Assembly (NCBI GenBank): GCA_028687585.1
Contig: JAQTZV010000020.1
Location: 1 to 64,000, forward strand
Reading direction: 5' to 3'
Source of the DNA: Desulfuromonadaceae bacterium
GTDB lineage: Bacteria > Desulfobacterota > Desulfuromonadia > Geobacterales > Pseudopelobacteraceae
Length of the DNA stretch: 64,000 bases
A program made the position numbers and the translations under genes. The first letter of the stretch is position 1, and every line of letters starts with the position of its first letter. This document shows positions 43,973 through 52,988 of the stretch, in pieces. The notes under the pieces were generated by a model, which saw only the letters and a program-made list of their open reading frames with translations, was not told where the DNA came from and made no database searches.

Positions 43973-45064
43973 ATGGCAATAAAAATATTCGTAACAGCCA
44001 CAGGCCAAAACTTTGGTAAAACCACTATTTGTATTTCCCTTCTTCATTTGGCAAGAAAGAAGTATCAGCGAATTGGTTTTATTAAGCCCATTGGGCCCAA
44101 GCCTGTAATATTTAATGGTCAGGCTATTGATAAAGATGTGGCATTGATGACAGATGTATTTGATTTAACTTCGGACTTGGAGGATATGTCCCCAGTTCTT
44201 ATTTATCCAGATACGACCAAAAAGGTTGTAGATGGAGAACTTCAACCAGAACAATTGCAGGACACAATACTTAAAGCATGTGCTGAGTTGGAAAAAAAAT
44301 GTGATTTTATTGTTATTGAAGGCACCGGCCATCCTGGAGTAGGTTCAATTATGAAGCTCTCCAATGCGCGGATAGCTAAGCTTCTTGATGCTTCGGTCCT
44401 AATGATAACTGGTGGTGGAATCGGAAATATGGTTGATAGCATTTATTTGGATCTGGCCTTGTTTGAAAAGGAGGGCGTTGCTGTAAAAGTTGTATTAGCT
44501 AATAAACTATTGCCTGAGAAAAAAAAACGGACTATCGATTATGTACAGCGGGCTCTAGCCAACGAATCATTTACTGTTATAGGCGGATTTGAATATCAAC
44601 CCATCTTGGCAAATCCAACACTGAGGCATGTTTCAAAACGGCTAAATCTACTGTTGCATGGAAATCAACAAGATTTAGGCAAGGTGATTCATAACGTCGT
44701 AATTGGCGCTTCTTCTACCCAGAAAGTTGCTGAAAGACTAAAGTCCTCGACGCTTCTTATTGTCACTAGTAGCCGAGATGAACTTCTAGTCACACTTTCG
44801 CAACTCTACCTGATGGCTGATTATCGCGATAAAATTGTAGGACTGATCATCCCCGGAGTAGTTCCGATCAGCAAGATTACTCAAAATATAATTGACTTGA
44901 GTAATATTCCTTATATGCGAACTGATACAAAAACAACCACTGATCTGTATAAGTTGATCGTTGAGGATGTGTCAAAAACAATAGCTATTGACGAAGAAAA
45001 ACTAAACCTTATTAAATATCTTGCTGAAAATGAATTAGATTTTTCTGTCTTTGATACAATGTAA
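43973..45064 (+). CDS. BioD-like/DRTGG protein, stand-alone regulatory half of long Pta
   Basis: A 363-residue protein with a P-loop BioD-like domain at residues 1-210 (FVTATGQNFGKTTICISLLH, VIEGTGHPGVGS) and a DRTGG-type domain at about 220-340. This is the architecture of the N-terminal half of long phosphotransacetylases (COG0857). The catalytic PTA_PTB half is missing. A catalytic-only pta lies at 9354-10364, 33 kb away at the other end of the island. The gene has its own ribosome binding site (AAGGGAGGCGATGT). It may act with that Pta, or with another acyltransferase, as a sensory or nucleotide-binding partner. Dethiobiotin synthesis is unlikely given the length and second domain. Confidence 0.8.
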   Translation: MAIKIFVTATGQNFGKTTICISLLHLARKKYQRIGFIKPIGPKPVIFNGQAIDKDVALMTDVFDLTSDLEDMSPVLIYPDTTKKVVDGELQPEQLQDTILKACAELEKKCDFIVIEGTGHPGVGSIMKLSNARIAKLLDASVLMITGGGIGNMVDSIYLDLALFEKEGVAVKVVLANKLLPEKKKRTIDYVQRALANESFTVIGGFEYQPILANPTLRHVSKRLNLLLHGNQQDLGKVIHNVVIGASSTQKVAERLKSSTLLIVTSSRDELLVTLSQLYLMADYRDKIVGLIIPGVVPISKITQNIIDLSNIPYMRTDTKTTTDLYKLIVEDVSKTIAIDEEKLNLIKYLAENELDFSVFDTM

Positions 45065-45069
45065 ATTAA

Positions 45070-45684
45070 TTATTAATTCATTTCCACGGCAATGGTGAAA
45101 CGGTAGAGGATTACATCGGAGATTTTGAAGATCGCATAGCCAGTATGGGAGCCAATCTGCTCCTGGCAGAGTTCCGGGGCTACGGCATGTCTGATGGTGA
45201 GCCGGGACTTGTTACAATGTTGGATGATGTGCGTTTGATTGTCGAGGCGAGCGGAGTGCCGCCTGAACGGACAATCTTCTTTGGCCGTTCAGGCGGATCG
45301 CTGTATGCCATGCACGGCTTATCACTCTATCCTCAGGCTGCCGGCCTCATCATAGAAAGCGGACTAGCAGACCCCTTGGAGCGGATACTGGTGAGAATTG
45401 AGCCGCGTAATGTCGGGGCATCCATGGAGGCGCTTCAGGCAGCAGTTAAAAAACACCTGAATCAGAAACAGAAAATTGAAACATTCAAAGGACAAGTGCT
45501 AATACTTCATTCAAGGAATGACGATCTGGTAAATGTATCTCATGCGGAGCGACTCTATGAATGGGCGAATGAACCAAAACAACTTCTGATTTTTGAGCGG
45601 GGTGATCACAATACTATTCTAGCGGTTAACGAAGAAGAATACTTCAACGCTGTAGAGCGTTTCGTCGCTTCGTGCGGTAATTAA
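45070..45684 (+). pseudogene. Alpha/beta hydrolase, 5' truncated
   Basis: The frame contains IHFHGNGETVEDYIGDFEDR (HGNGE oxyanion-type motif) upstream of ATG 45145, then LLLAEFRGYGMSDGEPGL, the nucleophile elbow FFGRSGGSLYAM and the catalytic Asp/His region HSRNDDLVNVSHAERL and FERGDHNTIL. The normal first strands are absent: homology begins about 6 bp after the BioD-like stop codon, with no start or ribosome binding site. The catalytic residues survive, but the protein would begin late at ATG 45145, without the oxyanion loop. This abrupt start probably marks the junction of the island with older chromosome. Confidence 0.7.
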
Positions 45685-45827
45685 GAGTGAGTAAATGCGA
45701 ACATCTGTTCTCTCTGAAAACGCTGCTCGCCAGAGTATATTACCTCAATATAATTCTGGATTATTACGAGTCGGAAGTGTATTTGTTGACCAATACGCAT
45801 CATAATCTCAACGACAAGGAGTAAGTT

Positions 45828-45935
45828 ATGAGCAAAGGTGAAGACAGCAAGACAACAGAAAAGAAAGCACCTGCTAAAACCCCAAAGGAAAAGAAAGCGG
45901 ATAAGCAGATTAAAAAGGCGGAAAAGAAAAAATAA
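45828..45935 (+). CDS. Small lysine-rich protein (35 aa)
   Basis: A 35-residue, highly basic peptide (MSKGEDSKTTEKKAPAKTPK and onward, 14 lysines) with a near-perfect ribosome binding site (ACAAGGAGTAAGTT before ATG). No structure is evident, and it is probably disordered. Such short Lys/Ala/Pro-rich proteins can bind nucleic acid or stress-related structures; no function is claimed. It stands alone between the truncated hydrolase and the tRNA block. Confidence 0.6.
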   Translation: MSKGEDSKTTEKKAPAKTPKEKKADKQIKKAEKKK

Positions 45936-46284
45936 TTCGAGTGTGACAGTGGCGCTCATGGCACAGATAGAGTGTTATTGAATGCTCTACCCGATTTTGA
46001 GTGGCCTGCTCTGTGGCACAATGCTGAATACAATAAGTTGCACTGACAGCCGGATTCTCTGTCCTTTTAGCAACTATGCGAACAAATGGCCAAAGCAACG
46101 TTAATCAGTTTTACTGCCGCTTTTGAAATGATGGTGAGTCCCCTTGCTACAATAAATGTCTGTAGGTGGAGGTGGAGTGTAATCGGGTTGTGATAAAATA
46201 CCTTCTTGGAAAGGGTGGAGATATTCAAATGAATGGGGTCGGCAACTAAAAGGAGGTTTTGGTGTAAAGTAAAGTGTAAAGTCA
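45936..46284. other. Intergenic region before the tRNA genes
   Basis: About 350 bp with no credible gene. It contains the short repeat GTAAAGT (46260-46283) just before the terminator. No attachment-site repeat of the neighbouring tRNA genes was found. Confidence 0.4.
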
Positions 46285-46325
46285 AAAAAAGAGAGGGCGG
46301 CTTGGTAGCCGCCCTCTCTTTTTAA
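46285..46325. terminator. Bidirectional rho-independent terminator
   Basis: GAGAGGGCGGCT and AGCCGCCCTCTC form a 12-bp stem around TGGT. A-run on the left and T-run on the right make it functional in both directions. It would end the tRNA transcript of the minus strand. Confidence 0.9.
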
Positions 46326-46348
46326 TTGCCTATTTTATCAGGCTTTTT

Positions 46349-46424
46349 TGGTGGGCGAAACAGGGATCGAACCTGTGACATCCAGCTTGTAAGGCTGGCG
46401 CTCTCCCAGCTGAGCTATTCGCCC
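46349..46424 (-). tRNA. tRNA-Val (UAC)
   Basis: Cloverleaf: acceptor GGGCGAA/TTCGCCC, D-arm AGCTCAGCTGGGAGAGC, anticodon stem CAGCC/GGCTG with anticodon TAC, T-arm CAGGTTCGATCCCTG, and an encoded CCA. It is 6 bp from tRNA-Asp. Confidence 0.96.
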
Positions 46425-46430
46425 TAAATA

Positions 46431-46507
46431 TGGCGGGGTTGACGGGGCTCGAACCCGCGACTTCCAGCGTGACAGGCTGGCACTCTAACCAACTGAGCTA
46501 CAACCCC
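46431..46507 (-). tRNA. tRNA-Asp (GUC)
   Basis: Acceptor GGGGTTG/CAACCCC, D-arm AGCTCAGTTGGTTAGAGT, anticodon GTC in CAGCCTGTCACGCTGG, T-arm GCGGGTTCGAGCCCCGT, discriminator G and encoded CCA. Confidence 0.96.
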
Positions 46508-46524
46508 TCAGTAAATAAATCAAA

Positions 46525-46821
46525 TTATTTCTTTTTCTTGCTCGGCACAACATTGACGGCTTCTTTCAAAGTTTTGCCTGGTTTAAATTTAGGAACGGTT
46601 GCGGCAGGAATGTCAATCTTCTTACCGGTCTGGGGATTCTGACCTTTGCGGGCAGCACGTTTTGCAGTAGAGAATGTACCAAAACCAACAAGACTGAGCT
46701 TGTCACCGCTTTTCAGGGCAGCAGTTACACTGGCAATAAACGCAGAAACAGCTTTTTCTGCTTCAACTTTTTTCAGGCCGGCCTGTTCTGCTACTGAGCT
46801 GATCAATTCTGCTTTTGTCAT
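46525..46821 (-). CDS. hup: HU-family DNA-binding protein
   Basis: A 98-residue nucleoid protein. The start at 46821 (MTKAELISSVAEQAGLKK) has a GGAGGTGTAAC ribosome binding site; a longer frame has none. The HU signature GFGTFSTAKRAARKGQNPQTG is present, followed by KIDIPAATVPKFKPGKTLKEAV. The C-terminal tail SKKKK is a few residues longer than in E. coli HU. It lies next to the tRNA genes and near clpX, a common order in Geobacter-type genomes. Confidence 0.95.
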   Translation of the reverse strand: MTKAELISSVAEQAGLKKVEAEKAVSAFIASVTAALKSGDKLSLVGFGTFSTAKRAARKGQNPQTGKKIDIPAATVPKFKPGKTLKEAVNVVPSKKKK

Positions 46822-47014
46822 GTTACACCTCCAAAGATTTATTGTTGAATACAAAGCGAAACACTGTTTATCAGATATTCTTAAATTGTGTCAAGTGTTT
46901 TTTCTTGTAAACATGCATATTATGGGCAGTTGAGCCAGTTATTGTTGCTAATGAAGTAATTGTAAGCCGAATAGACAGCTAAAACTTACCCGGCAAGCTG
47001 AAATAACGTTGTAA

Positions 47015-48271
47015 TCAGGCAACCTCTTTTAGTTCCTGCTCATAGAGGATCATCGGTTTTTCTTTATGATAAATGACATCTTCACTGATTACAACTTCCT
47101 GCACATTTGGCTGAGACGGTACTTCGTACATAATATCCAGCATCGAATTTTCGAGAATAGCCCGTAGACCGCGAGCTCCCGTGTTGCGTTTCAGGGCTTC
47201 CTTGGCAATCGCAATTAATGATCCGTCAGTAAAACGCAAGCGCACTTTCTCAAGTTCAAAAAGCTTTTGATATTGTTTCACCAGTGAATTTTTTGGCTCT
47301 TTTAAAATCTGAACCAGCGCCTCTTCATCCAATTCGGTCAAAGTGGCCAGCATAGGCAGTCGGCCGACAAACTCAGGAATATACCCATATTTAAGGAGGT
47401 CATCGGGAGTAAGGCTTTTCAGGAGTTCGCCGAGTTTTTTCTCCTCACGTTTTTTAATGTCGGCACCAAAACCGAGCGTTTTCTTTCCAATCCTCTGCTG
47501 AATAACTGTTTCCAGGCCCGCGAAAGCACCGCCACAAATAAAGAGAATATTTGTGGTATCAACTTTCATAAATTCAGATTGCGGATGCTTTCTGCCGCCT
47601 TTCGGCGGAATACTGGCAATCGTCCCTTCAATTATCTTGAGGAGCGCCTGCTGAACACCCTCACCTGAAACATCCCGGGTGATTGAAGGTGAATCAGACT
47701 TGCGGGCAATTTTATCAATTTCGTCTATGTAGATTATGCCTTTCTGGGCTCGTTCAACATCATAGTCAGCCGCCTGTAGAAGAGAGAGGATAATATTTTC
47801 AACATCCTCACCAACATACCCGGCTTCAGTCAGGTTGGTTGCATCCGCCATTGCAAACGGTACTTTGAGAATCCGGGCCAATGTTTGAGCGAGAAGCGTT
47901 TTGCCGGAACCGGTGGGGCCGAGCAGCAGAATGTTACTTTTCTGCATTTCGACATCACCCTGCTTGCCACCTGACTCAATCCGTTTGTAGTGGTTATACA
48001 CTGCAACAGAGAGGACTTTTTTTGCCATCTCCTGGCCAATAACATATTCATCAAGAATGTCTTTTATTTCTCTTGGTTTGGGGAGTTTTTTCAGATCCGG
48101 TCCCGTTGCCTCTTCCAGCTTCATTTCCTCGGAAATGATATCATTACAAAGTTCAATGCATTCATCGCAAATAAAAACCGCAGGACCGGCAATAAGTTTT
48201 TTTACAAGATCCTGATTTTTGCCACAGAATGAGCAGGTCAAATGTTCCTGAGTAGTATCACGGCGACTCAT
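47015..48271 (-). CDS. clpX: ATP-dependent protease ATPase subunit ClpX
   Basis: A 418-residue AAA+ unfoldase for ClpP. The zinc-binding N-domain is [26 protein letters not shown] (C-x2-C ... C-x2-C). Walker A is [18 protein letters not shown] and Walker B is [13 protein letters not shown]; the pore loop region GYVGEDVEN and the ClpP-binding IGF-type loop ([11 protein letters not shown]) are present. The start overlaps the clpP stop by 4 bp, giving translational coupling. It forms the tig-clpP-clpX order. Confidence 0.98.
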   Translation of the reverse strand: MSRRDTTQEHLTCSFCGKNQDLVKKLIAGPAVFICDECIELCNDIISEEMKLEEATGPDLKKLPKPREIKDILDEYVIGQEMAKKVLSVAVYNHYKRIESGGKQGDVEMQKSNILLLGPTGSGKTLLAQTLARILKVPFAMADATNLTEAGYVGEDVENIILSLLQAADYDVERAQKGIIYIDEIDKIARKSDSPSITRDVSGEGVQQALLKIIEGTIASIPPKGGRKHPQSEFMKVDTTNILFICGGAFAGLETVIQQRIGKKTLGFGADIKKREEKKLGELLKSLTPDDLLKYGYIPEFVGRLPMLATLTELDEEALVQILKEPKNSLVKQYQKLFELEKVRLRFTDGSLIAIAKEALKRNTGARGLRAILENSMLDIMYEVPSQPNVQEVVISEDVIYHKEKPMILYEQELKEVA

Positions 48272-48867
48272 GGTGTGTCTCCAGTTAGTGGTTTGCGCGT
48301 AAAAATGGCATCAATCAGGCCATATTCTTTTGCATTTTCGGCAGACATAAAGAAATCCCGTTCAGTATCTGCTTCAACTTTTTCTTTTTGTTGACCGGAC
48401 AGCTCGGCAAGAATCTCATTTAATTCGTCTTTCATGCGCAGGATTTCCTTGGCGTGGATACTGATGTCCGTTGCCTGCCCTTGAAAGCCGCCAAGCGGTT
48501 GATGAATCATGATTCGTGAGTGACTGAGACTGAAGCGCTTCCCTTTTTCACCGGCTGTCAATAATATTGCGCCCATTGATGCTGCTTGACCGACACAAAT
48601 GGTTGATACGGGAGCCTTGATGTAGCGCATGGTGTCAAATATCGCCATACCGGCGGTGACGACCCCTCCCGGTGAATTAATGTACAGATGAATATCTTTA
48701 TCCGGATCTTCGGCTTCCAGGAAGAGAAGCTGAGCGATGATCAGGTTTGCTACCGTATCATCAATTGCCCCTCCCAAAAATATAATCCGTTCTTTAAGCA
48801 GGCGAGAATAAATGTCATACGCCCTCTCGCCTCTTCCGCTCTGTTCTACAACCATTGGGATATACAT
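48268..48867 (-). CDS. clpP: ATP-dependent Clp protease proteolytic subunit
   Basis: A 199-residue serine peptidase. Catalytic Ser is in [14 protein letters not shown], His in [19 protein letters not shown] and Asp in [19 protein letters not shown]. The N-terminal [24 protein letters not shown] is typical. It is transcribed together with tig (76 bp upstream) and clpX (4-bp overlap). Confidence 0.98.
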   Translation of the reverse strand: MYIPMVVEQSGRGERAYDIYSRLLKERIIFLGGAIDDTVANLIIAQLLFLEAEDPDKDIHLYINSPGGVVTAGMAIFDTMRYIKAPVSTICVGQAASMGAILLTAGEKGKRFSLSHSRIMIHQPLGGFQGQATDISIHAKEILRMKDELNEILAELSGQQKEKVEADTERDFFMSAENAKEYGLIDAIFTRKPLTGDTP

Positions 48868-48943
48868 GTGTTCTCCTTAGTAAGCCAGAAGACATCATCT
48901 GCGGTATTCCGGCAGAAAATGACGTCTCAACCTACTTTCAGGG

Positions 48944-50251
48944 CTAGGCTGTTTTCAGCTGCTCTGCGTCAACTACAGTGACAACAGCACGGTCAATGAG
49001 AAGAGAAATTGCTTTATCTTCTTTTATTTCCGAAATGATCGAGCCCTTGGCATTCTGGTTTGTACTGTAGTACTCTTTGATACGATCAAGCATTTCAGGA
49101 TTTCCGGCAGCAATTTTTTCATACTGTACAGCCAGATCATCATCTGATACGGAAATATTCTCTTTTTCCACCAAAGCCATCAGCAGCAGTCCACCCCTGA
49201 CTTTATCAATAGCATCTTCACGGAAGCGGGCCCGGAATCCTTCTGCATCAAGTCCCATCATCTCCAGTGTCATCTGCTGGCTCTTGAGCCGATTTTTAAG
49301 GTTCTCGAACATGTGATCAAGCTGACGCTTTACCATTGATTCCGGAACATCCAACGGATTCTTTTTAATCAGGGCCTGAATAACCCGCTCTTTAAATTCA
49401 TTATCGATACGGTCGGTTTCATGCTTCTCATGATACTCAACCATTTTGGCACGTAACGCATCCATGGTCTCATATTCACCGAACTGCTGGGCAAACTCAT
49501 CGTTCAACTCCGGAAGTTCCTTGCGCTTGACCTCTTTTACCGTAACCGTAAAAATACCTTTTTTTGCGATGGCTTCAGTTTCGTTACCGGCCGGAAGGTC
49601 AAGGGCAAATTCCTTTGTAGCGCCGGATTTCAAGCCGACCAACTGCTCTTCAAAGCCGGGAATCAGTTTATTGGAGCCGACTTCTACCTCAGCACTCTGG
49701 GCGCCGCTGTTTTCGTCAGGTGAGCCTTCCAGCGCAACAGAGTACTCAACAGATACGGTGTGGCCATTTTCTATAACGGCATCTTCGTCAAGCGGAATCA
49801 GCTGTGCCATGTTTTCCTGCATACGCTTTAATTCGCCGTCAACGTTTTCAGGTTTTGCGACATACTTTTCTTTGCTGACAATCAGGCCGGTATATTCGCC
49901 TAACAGTATCTGCGGCATGACATCAAAAACAGCACTGTATTTAAACGGAACACCCTGCTCTAGGATATCGCTTTCAATCGTAGGGGAATCAAGCGGCTCA
50001 ACCTTGTGCTCATCCAGCGCCTTGTAAAGAGTCTCCTGATACAAACGCCGCATGACGTCATCACGCATGGCATCGCTGTAGGTACGTTTAATTAACTGCA
50101 TGGGTGCCTTACCGGGACGGAATCCCTGGAGTTTGGCTTTTTTCTGGATTGCTGAATATGCTTTATCGATCTCTTCGTTAACCCGTTCAGCCGGGATTTC
50201 GATGGTGATCTTTTTTTGAACCGAGCTGATGTCTTCGACGTGAACCTGCAT
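48944..50251 (-). CDS. tig: Trigger factor
   Basis: A 435-residue ribosome-associated chaperone and peptidyl-prolyl isomerase. The ribosome-binding motif GFRPGKAPMQLIKR lies in the N-domain; the FKBP-like PPIase domain (about 150-245) contains HTVSVEYSVALEGS and KLIPGFEEQLVGLKSGATKEF; a long helical C-domain follows. It heads the tig-clpP-clpX group, with a start preceded by GAGGATAGCTACC. Confidence 0.97.
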   Translation of the reverse strand: MQVHVEDISSVQKKITIEIPAERVNEEIDKAYSAIQKKAKLQGFRPGKAPMQLIKRTYSDAMRDDVMRRLYQETLYKALDEHKVEPLDSPTIESDILEQGVPFKYSAVFDVMPQILLGEYTGLIVSKEKYVAKPENVDGELKRMQENMAQLIPLDEDAVIENGHTVSVEYSVALEGSPDENSGAQSAEVEVGSNKLIPGFEEQLVGLKSGATKEFALDLPAGNETEAIAKKGIFTVTVKEVKRKELPELNDEFAQQFGEYETMDALRAKMVEYHEKHETDRIDNEFKERVIQALIKKNPLDVPESMVKRQLDHMFENLKNRLKSQQMTLEMMGLDAEGFRARFREDAIDKVRGGLLLMALVEKENISVSDDDLAVQYEKIAAGNPEMLDRIKEYYSTNQNAKGSIISEIKEDKAISLLIDRAVVTVVDAEQLKTA

Positions 50252-50331
50252 GGTAGCTATCCTCTTCTATAGTTGAAATGTAATGTTTGCATTAAATAAT
50301 GATTATTGAAACAAACATTGGGGAATCCGGA

Positions 50332-50416
50332 TGGTGCGAGAGAGGAGACTTGAACTCCTATACCTTTCGGTGCCAGATCCTAAGTCTGGTGCGTCTGCCA
50401 ATTCCGCCACTCTCGC
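50332..50416 (-). tRNA. tRNA-Leu (UAG)
   Basis: Class II tRNA with long variable arm: acceptor GCGAGAG/CTCTCGC, D-arm GGCGGAATTGGCAGACGC, anticodon TAG in CCAGACTTAGGATCTGG, T-arm GGAGTTCAAGTCTCC, and encoded CCA. Confidence 0.95.
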
Positions 50417-50548
50417 ATCTGTCTTGAACCATGAAACGATTGATCATGGTTGCATTCTGTTGGGGTAAAAAGATTTTTAACAATATATGATGATGATCGA
50501 TTGGTCAAGAAATTATTAAAAAACAGGCCATATACGTTGCTTTGTTTG

Positions 50549-50884
50549 TTAACCGCCGGCAAGCTTTACCTTGAAGCCGCGAGCCTGCAGCTCTGCTGAT
50601 AGCACATCACGATGATCGCCCTGAATTTCGATAACACCCTCTTTTGCGGTCCCGCCACAGCCGCACCTTTTCTTGAGCACCCCTGCCAGTTCCTTAATCT
50701 CCGGGTCAGAAAGCGGGATACCACTGATGACAATTACCGTACCGCCACCCCTCCCCTTCACCTCCCGTCGCAAGCGTACAAAACCATCGCTCTTGTGCGG
50801 CGCCGTTTTTTGTGCGGGACCGTTCTGCTTTATACGCCCCGATTCTGTTGAATAGACGGGAATGCTGTCGGACCAGTCTGTCAT
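50549..50884 (-). CDS. SUI1/YciH-family translation factor-like protein
   Basis: A 111-residue protein with the SUI1/eIF1 fold: [48 protein letters not shown]. The CGCGG motif and GDHR are characteristic of bacterial YciH. YciH may bind the ribosomal decoding region and limit initiation under stress. It overlaps nadE by 4 bp and is last in a seven-gene operon. Confidence 0.92.
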   Translation of the reverse strand: MTDWSDSIPVYSTESGRIKQNGPAQKTAPHKSDGFVRLRREVKGRGGGTVIVISGIPLSDPEIKELAGVLKKRCGCGGTAKEGVIEIQGDHRDVLSAELQARGFKVKLAGG

Positions 50885-51702
50885 TTGCCCCAGTCCCGTG
50901 CATACCTGAAATCGCGGTCAATCGTACGGTTCGACACCTTGGCGATGACCGGCAGGCGGCGCTTGAAATGAGAATTCTGGATCTTTGAATGGATTGCTGC
51001 GACAAACTCCGTATCGAAGCCGGCGGCGATCAGCTCCGGTTTTGTCCAGCGCTGATCCACCATGCGATAAAGAAGCTCATCCGCCTGACGGTACGTGAAT
51101 CCCAACTCTTCCTCATCGGTCTGTCCGGCCCAGAGATCGGCGGAGGGCTGCTTCTCGATGACCTCTGTCGGAACGCCCATTTCCGCGGAGAGTTGCCATA
51201 CCTGGCTTTTGTAAATGTCGCCGATCGGATTCAGAGCCGAAGCCATGTCTCCGTAAAGTGTACCATAGCCAAGCAGCAGTTCCGTCTTGTTGCTGGTGCC
51301 GAGTACCAGAGCGCCCAGAAGTGCCGAGTGGTCGAACAGTATTGTCATTCGCTCTCTGGCCATTTTGTTGCCGCGCCGCATATTATTTGCATCGGGGAAC
51401 ATCTCGAAATAGGCGTCCACCATCGCCGTGATCGGTATCACGGAAAAGTTGATGCCGCACGCCGTTGCCACCAGCCGTGCGTGTGCCTCACTTTCCGGAT
51501 TGCTCGTTTTATAAGGCATACAGATGGCATGAACGTTCTCCGGGCCGAGCGCCTCGGCGGCGATGAACGCTACCAGAGCCGAATCGATCCCGCCTGAGAG
51601 CCCCAGTACCACCTTGTTGACGCCGACCTTTCGAACCTCATCCCGCACGAAACCGACAAGAAGTTTTCTCAGCAATTCAGTGTTGGCGAGCAGAGCAGGC
51701 AT
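50881..51702 (-). CDS. nadE: NAD synthetase, ammonia-channel half
   Basis: A 273-residue NAD synthetase domain converting nicotinate adenine dinucleotide to NAD with ATP and ammonia. PP-loop [20 protein letters not shown] is clear; [22 protein letters not shown] and [19 protein letters not shown] are typical. It lacks a fused glutaminase; the separate nitrilase-fold gene immediately upstream probably provides this activity (gene pair instead of the fused form). The stop codon of that gene overlaps this start (TGATG-type). Confidence 0.95.
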   Translation of the reverse strand: MPALLANTELLRKLLVGFVRDEVRKVGVNKVVLGLSGGIDSALVAFIAAEALGPENVHAICMPYKTSNPESEAHARLVATACGINFSVIPITAMVDAYFEMFPDANNMRRGNKMARERMTILFDHSALLGALVLGTSNKTELLLGYGTLYGDMASALNPIGDIYKSQVWQLSAEMGVPTEVIEKQPSADLWAGQTDEEELGFTYRQADELLYRMVDQRWTKPELIAAGFDTEFVAAIHSKIQNSHFKRRLPVIAKVSNRTIDRDFRYARDWGK

Positions 51703-52550
51703 CAGCGCCCCCTTTCGAGTGCGATGCGGCCAAGCTCCTGCATCGTCACAAACAGATTTTCGTCACGCATCATCGGTGAAAAGATGCGTTCACGGCGCAG
51801 CGCCCCTTCATCAACCCTGGCGGTGACAAAGTCCTCTTCCAGCAGCGCCCCCCGGACGACCGATTCACCCGACGGCGCAACATATTCCGACCCCCCCCAG
51901 AAGTTGACGCCATCCTCAAAGCCGACCCGGTTGCTGTAGAGCACCCGGCAGTTGAGAAACAGTGCGGTGGTCGAGGTCAATTTCTGCCAGGCCGAGGCCG
52001 AGCCGAGCGCATCACCTTCAATGCCGCGGGCCGGACTGCTCGACAGACAGATCAGCGTCGTTGCGCCATCCATGGCGAGAATATAGGAAGCCGACAGGTG
52101 CCACATGTCTTCGCAGATCAACAGGCCGAAACGACCGAACTTTGTGTCGAAAGCCCGGAACGATTCGCCATGAGCCAGGTAGCGCTGCTCGTCAAACAGC
52201 CCGTAGGTCGGCAGATATACTTTGCGGTGCAGGTGACGGATGGCGCCGTCCTCCAGATACAGGGCTGAATTGAAGAAGTGATAGTCATCAGTCTCTTCGA
52301 CGAAACCGATGGCGATGGAAATACCCTTTGAGAGTTCAACCAAGCGGAAGATTTCCGGAGAGTCGATGCGCAGCGCCACATCGGGGACGAGGTCTTTCAG
52401 AAAATAACCGGACAGCGCCAGCTCCGGAAACACAACCAGATCGGCTCCGGCTTCCCGTGCTTTGACAATCTCCCGCTCAATAACGGCCAGGTTATCGGCA
52501 ATGCAGCCAAGCTTCGGCTTTATTTGAGCCAGAACAGCGGTAAAATCCAT
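51702..52550 (-). CDS. Carbon-nitrogen hydrolase, probable glutaminase partner of NadE
   Basis: A 282-residue nitrilase-superfamily protein. The Glu-Lys-Cys triad is present: E in [18 protein letters not shown] in [18 protein letters not shown] and C in [13 protein letters not shown]. These regions are closest to the glutaminase domain of glutamine-dependent NAD synthetase. Linkage by overlap to nadE supports supply of ammonia from glutamine. Other amidase activity cannot be excluded. Confidence 0.9.
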   Translation of the reverse strand: MDFTAVLAQIKPKLGCIADNLAVIEREIVKAREAGADLVVFPELALSGYFLKDLVPDVALRIDSPEIFRLVELSKGISIAIGFVEETDDYHFFNSALYLEDGAIRHLHRKVYLPTYGLFDEQRYLAHGESFRAFDTKFGRFGLLICEDMWHLSASYILAMDGATTLICLSSSPARGIEGDALGSASAWQKLTSTTALFLNCRVLYSNRVGFEDGVNFWGGSEYVAPSGESVVRGALLEEDFVTARVDEGALRRERIFSPMMRDENLFVTMQELGRIALERGR

Positions 52551-52565
52551 GGCGGTAACTCCTTA

Positions 52566-52988
52566 TTAATACGCTACATCGAAGGCGTTTTTAATGTGAT
52601 CGATAGCGTGTTGGCCGTCAGTATGCAACAGAATGGCAATTACGTCAAACCGTGCGTTGGTGTCAAGCAGCTTGTTTTTCAAGAGCCAGGTCAGCGCCGC
52701 CTTGGATATCTGACGCTGCTTGAACGGCGTCACCGCCAGTTGCGGCACACCGTAAGAAAGCCCCCGGCGGGCTTTGACCTCGATAAAGACCAGGCTCTTG
52801 TCCCCCGGATCACGGGCGATAATATCAACCTCGCCCCCCTTGCAGCGGAAGTTGCGTTCCACGATCCGGTAGCCGCGCGCAATCAGAAAATTGGCAGCGA
52901 CCTCCTCGCCAAGTTCGCCCGTTCCCTTATTGCCGCCCGATACTGTGGGAGGAATTGCAGCGGGCTTATTCCAGTCGAACAGATTCAC
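52566..52988 (-). CDS. yraN: YraN-family (UPF0102) nuclease-fold protein
   Basis: A 140-residue protein with the endonuclease-like fold of UPF0102: GELGEEVAANFLIARGYRIVERNFRC, GGEVDIIARD and LVFIEVKARRGLSYG carry the E-x-x-D-EVK type active site. An N-terminal extension of about 20 residues (MNLFDWNKPAAIPPT) is added. Its biological role is not settled in any organism. It overlaps the aldehyde oxidoreductase gene by 4 bp. Confidence 0.9.
   Translation of the reverse strand: MNLFDWNKPAAIPPTVSGGNKGTGELGEEVAANFLIARGYRIVERNFRCKGGEVDIIARDPGDKSLVFIEVKARRGLSYGVPQLAVTPFKQRQISKAALTWLLKNKLLDTNARFDVIAILLHTDGQHAIDHIKNAFDVAY

Noticed and set aside
46349..46507. tRNA-Val/tRNA-Asp as the integration site of the island
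   Set aside because: No direct repeat of either tRNA 3' end was found at the other side, and unrelated sequence of about 660 bp lies between the hydrolase relic and the tRNAs.
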